Of a stretch of DNA of 64,000 nt, positions 9,114 to 18,097 are shown piece by piece; positions within the stretch are counted from its first letter, which is position 1, and each line of letters begins with the position of its first letter. The position numbers and the translations under genes are program-made. The stretch is from an uncultured Pelagibacteraceae bacterium (GTDB lineage Bacteria > Pseudomonadota > Alphaproteobacteria > Pelagibacterales > Pelagibacteraceae), in contig CACJJV010000001.1 of the NCBI GenBank assembly GCA_902593845.1, positions 62,001 to 126,000 of the forward strand, read 5' to 3'. Below the pieces are notes generated by a model. The model saw nothing but the letters and a program-made list of their open reading frames with translations. It ran no database searches and had not been told where the DNA came from.

Positions 9114-10033
9114 ATACGGCAATTATAAATTCAGACTCTTATGAAAAACATGACACTGGTAGCGGTCATCCTGAACAACCTAAAAGAGTAATTGCTATAA
9201 AAGAAAAATTAAAAAAAAGAAGTGATCTGATTTGGGAAAAACCAAGCGATGTGCCAGATGATATATTGGCAATGACACATTCAAAAGAATATATTGATAA
9301 TTTAAATAATTCATTCCCTCAAAAGGGTCTAAAATTTTTAGATGGAGATACTGTAATATCACCGGACAGTAAAAAAGCAGTATTTGATGCTGCTGGCTCA
9401 ACAATTAGGGCTATTGATGGAATAGAAAATAAAGAATTTAAGAACGCGTTTTGTTTGGCTAGACCTCCTGGACATCATGCGGAAAAGGATAAAGCAATGG
9501 GATTTTGTTGTATATCAAACGCTGGGGTAGCCACTAATTATTTAATTAAAAATTATAAATATAAGAGGGTTGCATGTGTAGATTTTGATGTGCATTGGGG
9601 TAATGGAAATTATGATGTTATGCGTAATAACAAAAATTCATTATATATTTCAACACACCAATATCCTTTTTATCCTGGAGGAGGTACAGATAAAGATAAG
9701 GGTGATTTTAATAACTCTTTAAATATACCTTTACCAGCAGGTACAAACTCGGAGGAATATTTTAATGCATTCAATAGAGTTTTAGATAGGTTAATTAATT
9801 ATAAACCTGATTTTCTAATATTCTCGGCAGGTTTTGATGCTCATAAAGATGATCCTTTAGCTCAATTTAAACTTGAAACAAAAGACTTCTATGAAATTAC
9901 CAAAAGAACTTTAGCTGCCACTAACGAGTTCACTCAAGGCAAAGTTATCTCTATTCTTGAGGGTGGTTATGATTTGAATGCATTATCTGAAAGTGCCAAT
10001 GAACATGTTAACGCACTTGTAGAATTTAATTGA
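9110..10033 (+). CDS. histone-deacetylase-superfamily hydrolase
   Basis: This is a zinc-dependent arginase/deacetylase-fold protein of 307 aa (AcuC, acetylpolyamine amidohydrolase and class II HDAC relatives). The opening H-TGSGHPEQPKR is typical. The active-site signatures are complete: RPPGHHAEKDKAMGFC with the His-His pair, DFDVHWGNG with zinc ligands Asp/His, and SAGFDAHKDDPL with the third ligand. Bacterial members deacetylate small molecules such as polyamines or proteins; the substrate is not predictable here. It is coupled to dapE by an ATGA overlap and precedes a SET-domain gene by 30 nt. Confidence 0.9.
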   Translation: MNTAIINSDSYEKHDTGSGHPEQPKRVIAIKEKLKKRSDLIWEKPSDVPDDILAMTHSKEYIDNLNNSFPQKGLKFLDGDTVISPDSKKAVFDAAGSTIRAIDGIENKEFKNAFCLARPPGHHAEKDKAMGFCCISNAGVATNYLIKNYKYKRVACVDFDVHWGNGNYDVMRNNKNSLYISTHQYPFYPGGGTDKDKGDFNNSLNIPLPAGTNSEEYFNAFNRVLDRLINYKPDFLIFSAGFDAHKDDPLAQFKLETKDFYEITKRTLAATNEFTQGKVISILEGGYDLNALSESANEHVNALVEFN

Positions 10034-10063
10034 TTTAAATTAAGTTAATAATAATTCACTCAT

Positions 10064-10555
10064 ATGAAACTTTATAGAATTAAAAGATCTAAAATTGATA
10101 AGAAAGGAAGAGGTCTTTATGCTACCCGTAATATTAAAGAAGGAACAAAAATAATTAATTACGTTGGCAAAATTATTACAAATAAAGAGGTTGATGAGTC
10201 AATTAAGTTTGATAATAAAAAACCCATTTATTTATTCACATTAAATAAAAAATATACTCTCGATGGAGATTTTTCATGGAATATTGCCGGTCTAGTAAAC
10301 CATAGTTGTAATAATAACTGTGATTATAATGGCAAAGGTTTAAAAGTCTGGATTACTGCAATTCGTGATATTAAAGAAGGAGAGGAGTTTACGTGTGACT
10401 ATGGGTTTGGTTATGATGAAGACTATAAACAATTTCCTTGTAAATGTGGTTCAAAAAATTGCTGTGGTTATATTGTTAGAGAAGAGTCAAGATGGAGAAT
10501 TAATAAAAAGTTTGCAATGAGTAACAAAAAAAAATTAATAAATAACTCTCGCTAA
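10064..10555 (+). CDS. SET-domain protein (lysine methyltransferase-like)
   Basis: The 163-residue protein is a stand-alone SET domain. GRGLYATRNIKEG opens the fold at about residue 17, and the SAM/active-site knot reads LVNHSCNNNCD, where NHSC is the conserved motif. The catalytic-tyrosine segment is FTCDYGFGY, and a post-SET cysteine cluster follows (PCKCGSKNCCGYIV). All key motifs are retained, so it is probably active. The usual targets of bacterial SET proteins are poorly known. It lies just after the deacetylase-like gene. Its last 21 nt overlap truA on the opposite strand. Confidence 0.9.
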   Translation: MKLYRIKRSKIDKKGRGLYATRNIKEGTKIINYVGKIITNKEVDESIKFDNKKPIYLFTLNKKYTLDGDFSWNIAGLVNHSCNNNCDYNGKGLKVWITAIRDIKEGEEFTCDYGFGYDEDYKQFPCKCGSKNCCGYIVREESRWRINKKFAMSNKKKLINNSR

Positions 10556-11275
10556 ATAAAGACCTTCAGGTGGTGCCGGCGGTGCACACAAAATCCTTTT
10601 TTTTGAGTTCATAACGAAATCGAATTTTTTTAAAGTCCATTTTTTTTCACCTACATATTTTAAACAACCAACCATTGATCGAACCTGTTGTTGTAGAAAA
10701 GATTGAGATTGAAATTCTATCTCTATTTTACTATTTCTAGATTTTATTTTAACAGATCTCATTGTTTTGATCGGACTTTTAGCTCTACAGCTTGAGGCTC
10801 TAAAGGTAGAAAAATCTTTGGTTCCAACTAATTTTTTCACAGCTTTTTTCATTATCTTTAAATCAAGTTTATTAATAATATGCCATCCTCTATTTTTATC
10901 TATTACAGGTCTACTGGGACGATTAATGATTATATACTTATATATTCTCATTCTTGCAGAAAATCTTGCATGAAAATCATTGCCTCTTTTCTTAATTTTA
11001 ATGATTGAAATCATTTCCTTATTTAGAAAATGATTTAAAGAATTGACAAATCTATTCAAATTTTCAATTTTTTTTTTACACTCAAAATGAGCAGATTGTT
11101 CAAGTGCATGCACTCCTTTATCTAATCTTCCAGCGCCAAACAAAATAATTTTTTCTTTTAATAATTTAGAAATTCTCTCTTGAATAAGACCTTGTATAGT
11201 TTTGCCTTTTGTTTGAATTTGCCAACCTCTAAAATTCGTGCCTACATACTCTATCAATATTTGATATCTAAACAT
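10535..11275 (-). CDS. truA: tRNA pseudouridine(38-40) synthase
   Basis: TruA makes pseudouridine at positions 38-40 of tRNA anticodon arms. I place the start at the ATG at 11273-11275 (MFRYQILIEYVGTNFRGWQI), which gives 246 aa and leaves an 8-nt overlap with fmt. A longer in-frame extension up to 11389 lies inside fmt and is not TruA-like. The catalytic Asp is in FGAGRLDKGVHALEQ; the usual GRTDxG is GRLDKG here. FHARFSARMR and the later LQQQVRSMVG are also family motifs. The arrangement def-fmt-truA is conserved in alphaproteobacteria. Confidence 0.95.
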   Translation of the reverse strand: MFRYQILIEYVGTNFRGWQIQTKGKTIQGLIQERISKLLKEKIILFGAGRLDKGVHALEQSAHFECKKKIENLNRFVNSLNHFLNKEMISIIKIKKRGNDFHARFSARMRIYKYIIINRPSRPVIDKNRGWHIINKLDLKIMKKAVKKLVGTKDFSTFRASSCRAKSPIKTMRSVKIKSRNSKIEIEFQSQSFLQQQVRSMVGCLKYVGEKKWTLKKFDFVMNSKKRILCAPPAPPEGLYLARVIY

Positions 11276-12200
11276 TAGATATAATTGAACCTTTTCTGAT
11301 TTGGGATCCAAGCATAAACTCTCCAATTTTTTGAACTTTTTTCCCCTCTCTCTGTATTTCAAAAACTTTAATGGATTTTTCACCTCCACACGCTATCTCA
11401 AGATCATCTGATATAACCTCACCATTTTTACCAATCCCATTTCCAATTTCTGCTTTTAAAATTTTATATCTTTGTCCGTTAAAATTGAAAAAAGCTCCTG
11501 GGGAGGGATATAAGCCATTAATTTTTCCAATTATCTTTAAAGCATCGCTATTCCAGTCTATTTGCCCTTCATTTTTAGTAATTTTTTTTGCATAAGTAGC
11601 TTTGGAATTGTCTTGATCAACAAAGTTTGATTTACCCTCAAAAATTTCATCTACAACATCTAAAATTTTATCCGCTGCCATTAAAGCGAGTTTTTCTGAT
11701 ACCTCTTTTGCATTGAGACTTTGATCAAGTTTTATTTTGTAAGTGTTACTTACAGGCCCACTATCTAATTCTTCATTAATTTTCATTATACTGATCCCTG
11801 TTTCTGTATCTAAATTCATTATAGCTCTCTGAATAGGTGCAGCACCTCTCCATTTTGGGAGTATAGATGCATGAATATTTATAAAACCTTTTTTTGTTAA
11901 ACTTAAGAATTCTTTAGGAATTATTTGTCCATAGGCTACAACAATTGCAAGATCAGCCTCTATTTTTTTTAAGAATTGATATTCCTCATTGTTGTTTTTC
12001 AAGTTCTGTGGAGATCTGAATTCTATATTTAAAGTTTCTGATATACCTTGAACTGGTGATTTATTTATCTTCTGACCTCGGTGAGATTTTTGGGGTGGTT
12101 GTGTATAAACTAAATTTATTGGAAAACCATTTTGATAGAGTGATTTCAATATTGGAACTGCAAACATGGGTGTACCCATAAAAATGATTTTTTTAGGCAT
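11268..12200 (-). CDS. fmt: methionyl-tRNA formyltransferase
   Basis: Fmt formylates the initiator Met-tRNA using 10-formyl-THF. It opens MPKKIIFMGTPMFAVPILKS, and the catalytic region NIHASILPKWRGAAPIQRAI holds the Asn-x-His pair, with the Asp in EELDSGPV. Its 310 aa are normal. It follows def after 2 nt and overlaps truA by 8 nt, so deformylation, formylation and tRNA modification share one transcript. Confidence 0.97.
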   Translation of the reverse strand: MPKKIIFMGTPMFAVPILKSLYQNGFPINLVYTQPPQKSHRGQKINKSPVQGISETLNIEFRSPQNLKNNNEEYQFLKKIEADLAIVVAYGQIIPKEFLSLTKKGFINIHASILPKWRGAAPIQRAIMNLDTETGISIMKINEELDSGPVSNTYKIKLDQSLNAKEVSEKLALMAADKILDVVDEIFEGKSNFVDQDNSKATYAKKITKNEGQIDWNSDALKIIGKINGLYPSPGAFFNFNGQRYKILKAEIGNGIGKNGEVISDDLEIACGGEKSIKVFEIQREGKKVQKIGEFMLGSQIRKGSIISNV

Positions 12201-12202
12201 TT

Positions 12203-12727
12203 TTAAACTAATATTCTGTCAGGATCTTTTTTTGTTTTTGAAATTTTTTTGACTATGATATCTCTTTTTAGCTTTGATAAATGGTCAATTATCAATTTTC
12301 CATCCAAATGATTAATTTCGTGCTGTAAACAAGTTGATAAGAGACCGTCACACCTTAAATTTTTTTTTTCTCCGTTGATATCAATATATTCCACTTCACA
12401 AATTTTTGGCCTTTCAATTTCTATAAATGTATCTGGAATTGATAAACAACCCTCCTCATAAATTGAGGTTTCATCACTAACTTTTTTAATAACAGGATTT
12501 ATGAAACTTAAAGGCTCCCTCTTTTCGTCTTTAGTAGACACATCAATTACTAAAATTCTTTTCAGGATACCTATTTGTACTGCAGCTAATCCGATACCGT
12601 TCGAAGCGTACATAGTATCAAATAAGTCATTAATCAGTTTTTTTTCGTTAGTGCTGACTTTTTCTAATGGTTCAGAAATTTTTTTTAAAGTTTCGTCAGG
12701 AACTGTAATTATATCTTTAATGCTCAT
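12203..12727 (-). CDS. def: peptide deformylase
   Basis: The iron-type enzyme removes the N-formyl group from new proteins. All three family motifs are present: GIGLAAVQIG, EEGCLSIP with the metal-ligand Cys, and QHEINHLDG with the HExxH zinc/iron ligands and catalytic Glu. Its 174 aa are standard. It is the first gene of the def-fmt-truA run, 23 nt downstream of the stop of a secreted protein gene on the same strand. Confidence 0.97.
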   Translation of the reverse strand: MSIKDIITVPDETLKKISEPLEKVSTNEKKLINDLFDTMYASNGIGLAAVQIGILKRILVIDVSTKDEKREPLSFINPVIKKVSDETSIYEEGCLSIPDTFIEIERPKICEVEYIDINGEKKNLRCDGLLSTCLQHEINHLDGKLIIDHLSKLKRDIIVKKISKTKKDPDRILV

Positions 12728-12750
12728 TAGATAAATAGATAAACTAATTT

Positions 12751-14523
12751 TTAAACTTTTAAAGGAAGAACTTTTAATAGAATTTTATTACGTATAGAGT
12801 CTATGTTTAATTGATTAAGTGCACTTATTATAAAAAATAGGGTATCCTCATCTAAAGTGCTCAACTCATCTTGACCAATAACCTCTATAATTCTGAGAAT
12901 TGTTGAAGCTGACTCATTATTATTTACCATGACTTGAATATCTGTTGGCATTTCAGAATCTAGAACTTTATATAAATTGTCATATTTCTTATCAATTTTT
13001 ATGCCATCTGATTTCAATGACTCGATTAAAATAATATCTTTTTTTGAGATAGAATACTTTTTATCCTTCTTTATTTTTTTGAGAAAATTATTGAGATCTT
13101 TTTCTATTTTTGTTTTATTATATTCTCCAATAAAATATTTTATAAGTTTTGATTGATGTAATAGATCATCATTATACTTAATTTTAGTTTGTTTTTTTTC
13201 ATCAGTATTAATATTTTCTAAATAAAAACTAGTATGCTTTGAGGAAATTTGATCTAATTCAATATCTTGTAACAGGTCTTTAAGTTTCTCCTCAAAAGCA
13301 TTACCAATTTTATCTTTGATGAACGCTTCTTTTAGAAGTTTCATTAACTCTATTTTTTTATTGATGTCAGACTCTAACAATACACTTTGATATAAAAGGG
13401 CCCTGCTCTCAATATTAGCTAAAGATTTGAATACCGTTTTGACATTCAAAAATTGATCAATCGTAAATTGAAACCTTTTGTAAATTTGAAATAAATCATT
13501 TTCAAGATAATTCTTGTTATGTGTGGCATACTCAATTAATTCTATTTTTTCTAATTCATTCAAGTCGATTTCATTAGTTTGGTATAATAAATTTGAAGCA
13601 GCCAAATATTTCCATATTAATGGATTAGTATTTTCTTTTGGTTCAAAAAAAAATTCTGGGTTTGTTTTATGGGCCAAATGAAACTCTAGGATACTTTTTT
13701 CAGATACAACTTTATCAATTTGATTTGTATATCCAAAAAGATAATTTAGTTTATTTTCAAAATATTGGTCGTTAAAACCTAATTCTTTTTTTAAGTCAAA
13801 AATTAATTGTGCTTCATCTTTTTTTCCATTGTTTATCAAACAATAGATATTAAATTTAGATAAATAATCATTTTTTATCGGTTCCGAATTACTTAAAAAA
13901 ATTTTGCAAGCTTGGTCAAGCTTAGACTCGGACAAATATTTATCAACTAAATATTTGCTTAATTTAGGGTGTAAATTTAAAATATCATTCTTGATTAAAT
14001 ACTCCTCTATTAGTTCTGAGTTATCATGTTTTATCAACCAATCCGATTTGATTTTTAAAAAATCCTTCTCACTAATATTTTTTTTGGGATAATAAGCATT
14101 AGTTAATAAAACGATGTTCATAAGTTCTGAAGCATCGCTTGATAAGTTTATTTTAGCTAAATTATTGAAAAGGTATTTTAATTGATCACCGTTAGAATTA
14201 GACCACATATCAATTTTTAATCCAAAATCTTCAGGATCGTAGAGACCTATTATTTTAATTTCTTTGGAATTTAAAGTTTCATCAACTTTAATTGAATCTG
14301 ATCTTTTTTTAGTTTGCATATTAAAAACATCAATTTTTTCAGTTCCAAGTTCACTTTCGGTAGTCGAAATTAATTCCTTATTTTCAGAATTTTCTTGTAT
14401 TTGCTCTTTATCAATATTCCATATATCTACGGGTTCATTTTCTGAAAAAGAATTGGCTATCGAAAAAGAAAAAATAATTAGAATTGATAAAAAAGTTTTA
14501 TTTAACAATTTTAAAATTTTCAT
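12751..14523 (-). CDS. secreted protein of unknown function
   Basis: The 590-residue protein has a clear signal peptide: a Lys-rich start, a hydrophobic stretch at about 10-24 (FLSILIIFSFSIANSFS) and a likely cleavage near residue 27. The rest is an acidic, mostly helical region rich in Leu, Lys, Asn and Glu, with repeats of short helices that could be TPR-like, but no motif I can name. Alphaproteobacteria often carry a long exported protein next to aroK-aroB; this may be that family. Its start overlaps by 26 nt a small membrane protein gene upstream, so they probably act together. Confidence 0.75.
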   Translation of the reverse strand: MKILKLLNKTFLSILIIFSFSIANSFSENEPVDIWNIDKEQIQENSENKELISTTESELGTEKIDVFNMQTKKRSDSIKVDETLNSKEIKIIGLYDPEDFGLKIDMWSNSNGDQLKYLFNNLAKINLSSDASELMNIVLLTNAYYPKKNISEKDFLKIKSDWLIKHDNSELIEEYLIKNDILNLHPKLSKYLVDKYLSESKLDQACKIFLSNSEPIKNDYLSKFNIYCLINNGKKDEAQLIFDLKKELGFNDQYFENKLNYLFGYTNQIDKVVSEKSILEFHLAHKTNPEFFFEPKENTNPLIWKYLAASNLLYQTNEIDLNELEKIELIEYATHNKNYLENDLFQIYKRFQFTIDQFLNVKTVFKSLANIESRALLYQSVLLESDINKKIELMKLLKEAFIKDKIGNAFEEKLKDLLQDIELDQISSKHTSFYLENINTDEKKQTKIKYNDDLLHQSKLIKYFIGEYNKTKIEKDLNNFLKKIKKDKKYSISKKDIILIESLKSDGIKIDKKYDNLYKVLDSEMPTDIQVMVNNNESASTILRIIEVIGQDELSTLDEDTLFFIISALNQLNIDSIRNKILLKVLPLKV

Positions 14524-14677
14524 TAGGAATTATTTTTTCAATTGTTTTTTTTGGTGCTGGGAAGTCTAATTTATTTAAAAGAAAAATTATGCCAATAAAT
14601 ACAATTGCAATCAAAAATAATTTTATCAATAATCCAATTATACTTTTGCTATAACTTGTTTTTCTAGTAAATTGCAT
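14498..14677 (-). CDS. 59-residue single-pass membrane protein
   Basis: This short gene reads MQFTRKTSYSKSIIGLLIKL, then a continuous hydrophobic segment to about residue 35, then LNKLDFPAPKKTIEKIIP. The layout is a basic cytoplasmic start, one membrane helix, and a short conserved-looking DFPAPKK periplasmic tail. It ends inside the 590-residue secreted-protein gene (26 nt overlap), so translation is likely coupled. It is divergent from aroK across 56 nt. Length and overlap support a real gene, and the DFPAP tail looks familiar from other alphaproteobacteria, though I could not check. Function unknown. Confidence 0.7.
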   Translation of the reverse strand: MQFTRKTSYSKSIIGLLIKLFLIAIVFIGIIFLLNKLDFPAPKKTIEKIIPNENFKIVK

Positions 14678-14733
14678 ATAGATTAATTAATTTCAAATTA
14701 AGACATATTTGTGATTTTTCAATAAAGAAACCT

Positions 14734-15246
14734 ATGAAATCAAAGGAAAATTTAGTTTTTATCGGAATGATGGGGTCTGGAAAGAGTTCTATTGGCTCTA
14801 TGGTATCAAAAAAACTTAATCTTAACTTTTTTGATATTGATCAATTAATTGAAAATGATCAAAAAATGAAAATATCAAAAATCTTTGAAGTTAAAGGAGA
14901 AAACTTCTTTAGAGATATCGAACAAAAAATAACTCTTAATATTTTAAAAAGTAAAAAAGGTGTAGTTGCACTTGGTGGAGGAGCGTTCATTAATCGAGCT
15001 ATTAAAAACGAGGTTCTAGAAAATCACTTATCATTTTGGCTTAATTGGAATATCGATACCTTAGTTAACAGGATAAAAAACAGCAAAAAAAGACCGTTAG
15101 CAGTAAATTCAAGTAAAAATGAACTCATAGAAATCATAAAAAAACGTTCAATTATTTACTCTAAAGCACTATATAAAATAGATTGTGAGAATTTTACAAA
15201 ACAACAAATTGCAAAAAAAATCATAGATATTTATGAAGCCAATTAA
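14734..15246 (+). CDS. aroK: shikimate kinase
   Basis: AroK phosphorylates shikimate in the route to chorismate. Walker A is GMMGSGKSSIG near residue 12, the shikimate-binding Asp is in FDIDQLIE, GGGAF lies near residue 80, and the lid arginine region KKRPL follows. Its 170 aa are typical. The last 14 nt overlap the start of aroB, a widespread and functionally logical pairing. Confidence 0.96.
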   Translation: MKSKENLVFIGMMGSGKSSIGSMVSKKLNLNFFDIDQLIENDQKMKISKIFEVKGENFFRDIEQKITLNILKSKKGVVALGGGAFINRAIKNEVLENHLSFWLNWNIDTLVNRIKNSKKRPLAVNSSKNELIEIIKKRSIIYSKALYKIDCENFTKQQIAKKIIDIYEAN

Positions 15247-16339
15247 ACTGATAGTTAAAACTAATTCAGAAAAATATCCTATCATAATTGGGAGAAATTT
15301 AATTTCTAATTTATCACTAATATTTAAAAAAAATTCTATTAACTTTAAAAAATGCTTATTAGTTTTAGATAAAAATATTCCAAATAGATGTGTTAAACAA
15401 ATTTCAAAATCTTTAAAAAGATATGAGGTTTACAAATTTATTTACAATGCGAATGAGAAAAATAAAAACCAGAAAAATGTTAGTAAAATTTTAGATCTTT
15501 TGCTTCAAAAGAATTTTTCAAGAGATGACTGTTTAATATCTATTGGGGGAGGCATTACCGGTGATGTGGCAGGTTTTGCTGCAAGTTTATTCAAAAGAGG
15601 TTTGAAATTTGTTAATATTCCTACAACATTGTTATCACAAGTTGACTCATCGGTTGGCGGAAAAACAGGTATTAACACATCTCAGGGCAAGAATTTAATT
15701 GGAAGTTTTTATCAACCTAAAATTGTTATCAGTGATGTAGACGTTTTGAGAAGTCTACCATTTAGAGAAGTAGTTTGTGGTTACGCAGAGATAGTGAAAC
15801 ATGCATTAATTGCAAATAAAAAGTTTTATAATTTTCTGGATAGAAATATTGACGACGTATTAAAACTAAAGTCTCCAACTATTGAAAAATCCATTTATGA
15901 GAGTTGTAAAGTTAAAAAATCCATAGTTGAAAAAGACGAAAAAGAAAAAAATTTAAGAAAAACTTTGAATTTTGGGCATACTTTTGCTCATGCATATGAG
16001 GCAAGTTTAAATTTTTCAAAAAAATTAAATCATGGAGAGGCAGTAATTCTGGGTATGAAATCTGCGTTTGAATTTAGTAAAAATAAAAAGTTGATTACAT
16101 ATAAAGAATTCGATTCTGCGATTAAGCATTTAAATAATTATCATTTTCCAGCTTCTATTAAAAATTATTTTACAATAAAAAAAATTGATCAGATCATATC
16201 CTTTATGATGAGGGACAAAAAAAATAATTCTAAAAATATTAAGCTTATGTTAATCAAAAAAATCGGAGGTCCAATAATTGAAAAAGAGATTTCAGATGTT
16301 ACTGTCAAACTTTTTTTAAAAAAGAGTTTAATTAATTAA
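15233..16339 (+). CDS. aroB: 3-dehydroquinate synthase
   Basis: AroB converts DAHP to 3-dehydroquinate using NAD and a divalent metal. The nucleotide-binding loop SIGGGITGDVAGFAASLFKR, the IPTTLLSQVDSSVGGKTGIN segment, and the metal ligands in CGYAEIVKHALI, LNFGHTFAHAYE and LNHGEAV are all visible. Its 368 aa are normal. The start codon lies inside aroK (14-nt overlap). The 3' end overlaps the convergent bolA-like gene by 12 nt. Confidence 0.97.
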   Translation: MKPIKLIVKTNSEKYPIIIGRNLISNLSLIFKKNSINFKKCLLVLDKNIPNRCVKQISKSLKRYEVYKFIYNANEKNKNQKNVSKILDLLLQKNFSRDDCLISIGGGITGDVAGFAASLFKRGLKFVNIPTTLLSQVDSSVGGKTGINTSQGKNLIGSFYQPKIVISDVDVLRSLPFREVVCGYAEIVKHALIANKKFYNFLDRNIDDVLKLKSPTIEKSIYESCKVKKSIVEKDEKEKNLRKTLNFGHTFAHAYEASLNFSKKLNHGEAVILGMKSAFEFSKNKKLITYKEFDSAIKHLNNYHFPASIKNYFTIKKIDQIISFMMRDKKNNSKNIKLMLIKKIGGPIIEKEISDVTVKLFLKKSLIN

Positions 16340-16588
16340 AATTTGTAAAGAGTGAATGTGATTTTTTAATTCCTCATCTAAAATTTTATAAATTTTTTTA
16401 TTACTCTCAATTTTATTTAATTTCTTAAGCTCCTCAGACTCTATAAAGATTTTTAAATGAAATTTATTACTTTCGTGTCCTGGATGATTTTTATGTAAAA
16501 ATGTTTTATCTTCTATCAAAATATTTTTGATATCAATATTTTTTTTTATTTTTTTTTTTACGTTTGTGATTAATTCATCTATATTCAT
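16328..16588 (-). CDS. BolA-family protein
   Basis: The 86-residue protein has the BolA layout, with an N-terminal helix and then a beta strand with His residues (HKNHPGHESNKFHLKIFIES). It ends with a final helix containing IYKILDEELKNHIHSLQI. BolA proteins pair with monothiol glutaredoxins to carry or sense Fe-S clusters. The glutaredoxin is not in this window. It is divergent from the J-domain gene across only 16 nt, an arrangement I associate with alphaproteobacteria (bolA next to a J-protein and cobS). Confidence 0.88.
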   Translation of the reverse strand: MNIDELITNVKKKIKKNIDIKNILIEDKTFLHKNHPGHESNKFHLKIFIESEELKKLNKIESNKKIYKILDEELKNHIHSLQILIN

Positions 16589-16604
16589 TTAATATAATTA
16601 TATC

Positions 16605-17126
16605 ATGAAAAATATATGTGACTGGAATAATTGCAATGAAATTGGTGAATATAAAGCACCAGTTGAAAAAGATAATAGTAAAAAATTTAGATTATTATGT
16701 TTAAATCATGTCAAAGAATTCAATAAAAATTGGAATTATTTTTCAGGTATGAGTGATGATCAAGTAATTGACTTTTTAAAATCTGATATGGTTTGGCATA
16801 AACCTACGCAAAGTTTTAGTTCTTCAGATAACTTTTTTAAAGTCTTGTGGAGCAATACTTTGAGAGATGATCTTGATAAAGAAAAGTTAAAAAGCGATTT
16901 TAATCATATGGGACAATTTAGATATAATCACAAAGATATTAAAGCATTTGAAATATTAGGTATTTCAGTGGGGTCGAGATGGGAAAAAATTTATAATAAA
17001 TTTAAAATACTTGTTAAAAAATTTCACCCTGATATGAATTCCGGTAATAAAAAATTTGAAGAAAAACTTAAATCAATAACTTTGGCTTATACGCAGTTAA
17101 AAAATACTTATAGAGAAAAAAATTGA
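16605..17126 (+). CDS. J-domain protein with N-terminal Cys/His motif
   Basis: The C-terminal third is a J domain: [20 protein letters not shown], then [16 protein letters not shown] with the essential HPD triplet, which recruits and stimulates DnaK. The N-terminus has a possible metal site, Cys-x4-Cys near the start (CDWNNC), then [14 protein letters not shown] with Cys-x2-His. No DnaJ zinc-finger or substrate domain is present. The TGA stop is embedded in the TTG start of cobS, suggesting coupling. It is 173 aa and probably acts as a targeting co-chaperone, perhaps for the CobS/CobT machine; that link is inference from position. Confidence 0.88.
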   Translation: MKNICDWNNCNEIGEYKAPVEKDNSKKFRLLCLNHVKEFNKNWNYFSGMSDDQVIDFLKSDMVWHKPTQSFSSSDNFFKVLWSNTLRDDLDKEKLKSDFNHMGQFRYNHKDIKAFEILGISVGSRWEKIYNKFKILVKKFHPDMNSGNKKFEEKLKSITLAYTQLKNTYREKN

Positions 17127-18097
17127 CACCAGATATAAATAACCAACCTGACATAAAACTCTCAATAAAACAGACTTTTGGGATCGACTCTAACATGGAG
17201 GTCGATGCATTTTCTAAAAAAAGCGAGTACGTGCCAGAAATAGATAAAAATTATAAATTTGATCGTGATACTACTTTAGCGATTATCTCCGGTTTTGCAT
17301 TTAATAAAAGAGTCCTTGTTCAGGGTTATCATGGCACAGGAAAATCTACACACATAGAGCAAATTGCTGCAAGATTAAATTGGCCGTGCATCAGAGTAAA
17401 CTTAGACAGTCATATAAGTCGTATAGATTTAATAGGTAAGGATGCGATTGTTTTAAGAGATGGTAAGCAAGTTACAGAATTTAATGAAGGGATTTTGCCT
17501 TGGTCCATACAAAACCCTGTGGCTTTAGTATTTGATGAGTATGATGCGGGAAGACCTGATGTAATGTTTGTTATCCAGAGAGTACTTGAGGCAGAAGGTA
17601 ATTTTACACTTCTAGATAAAAATAAAGTTATTAAACAAAATAAATTTTTTAGATTATTTGCAACCTCTAACACTGTTGGTTTAGGAGATACATCAGGTCT
17701 TTACCATGGAACCCAACAAATAAATCAAGGACAAATGGATAGATGGAATATTGTTACAACTTTAAATTATCTTAGCCTTGATAAAGAAATGGAGATAATC
17801 TTAGCAAAAAATAAAAGCTTGGATAATACAAAAGGCAAAGAAAAAGTTTCAAATATGATTAAGGTTGCTTCATTAACTAGAAAAGGATTTATAGCTGGGG
17901 ATATATCTACAGTAATGAGTCCACGAACAGTTTTACACTGGGCTGAAAATGCAGAAATTTTTAAAGATACAGGTTATGCTTTTCGAGTTACGTTTTTAAA
18001 TAAATGTGATGAAATTGAAAAAAATATAATTGCAGAGTATTACCAAAGATGTTTTGGTGAGGAATTACCAGAGTCCTTATTAAATATTCAAATTTAA
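17123..18097 (+). CDS. cobS: CobS-like AAA+ ATPase (cobaltochelatase subunit family)
   Basis: This 324-aa MoxR-type AAA+ protein opens with [20 protein letters not shown] and contains Walker [10 protein letters not shown] (about 68-76) and Walker [15 protein letters not shown]. The following [20 protein letters not shown] and [12 protein letters not shown] regions are strongly CobS-like. The start is a TTG at 17123, overlapping the upstream TGA; the protein would lose conserved N-terminal residues if an internal ATG were used. In B12-making bacteria CobS works with CobT and CobN to insert cobalt. No cobN is visible here, so the real client may differ. Confidence 0.9.
   Translation: MTPDINNQPDIKLSIKQTFGIDSNMEVDAFSKKSEYVPEIDKNYKFDRDTTLAIISGFAFNKRVLVQGYHGTGKSTHIEQIAARLNWPCIRVNLDSHISRIDLIGKDAIVLRDGKQVTEFNEGILPWSIQNPVALVFDEYDAGRPDVMFVIQRVLEAEGNFTLLDKNKVIKQNKFFRLFATSNTVGLGDTSGLYHGTQQINQGQMDRWNIVTTLNYLSLDKEMEIILAKNKSLDNTKGKEKVSNMIKVASLTRKGFIAGDISTVMSPRTVLHWAENAEIFKDTGYAFRVTFLNKCDEIEKNIIAEYYQRCFGEELPESLLNIQI

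Noticed and set aside
11276-11389. N-terminal extension of truA
   Set aside because: It lies inside fmt in another frame; TruA homology begins at MFRYQILIEYVG (start 11275).
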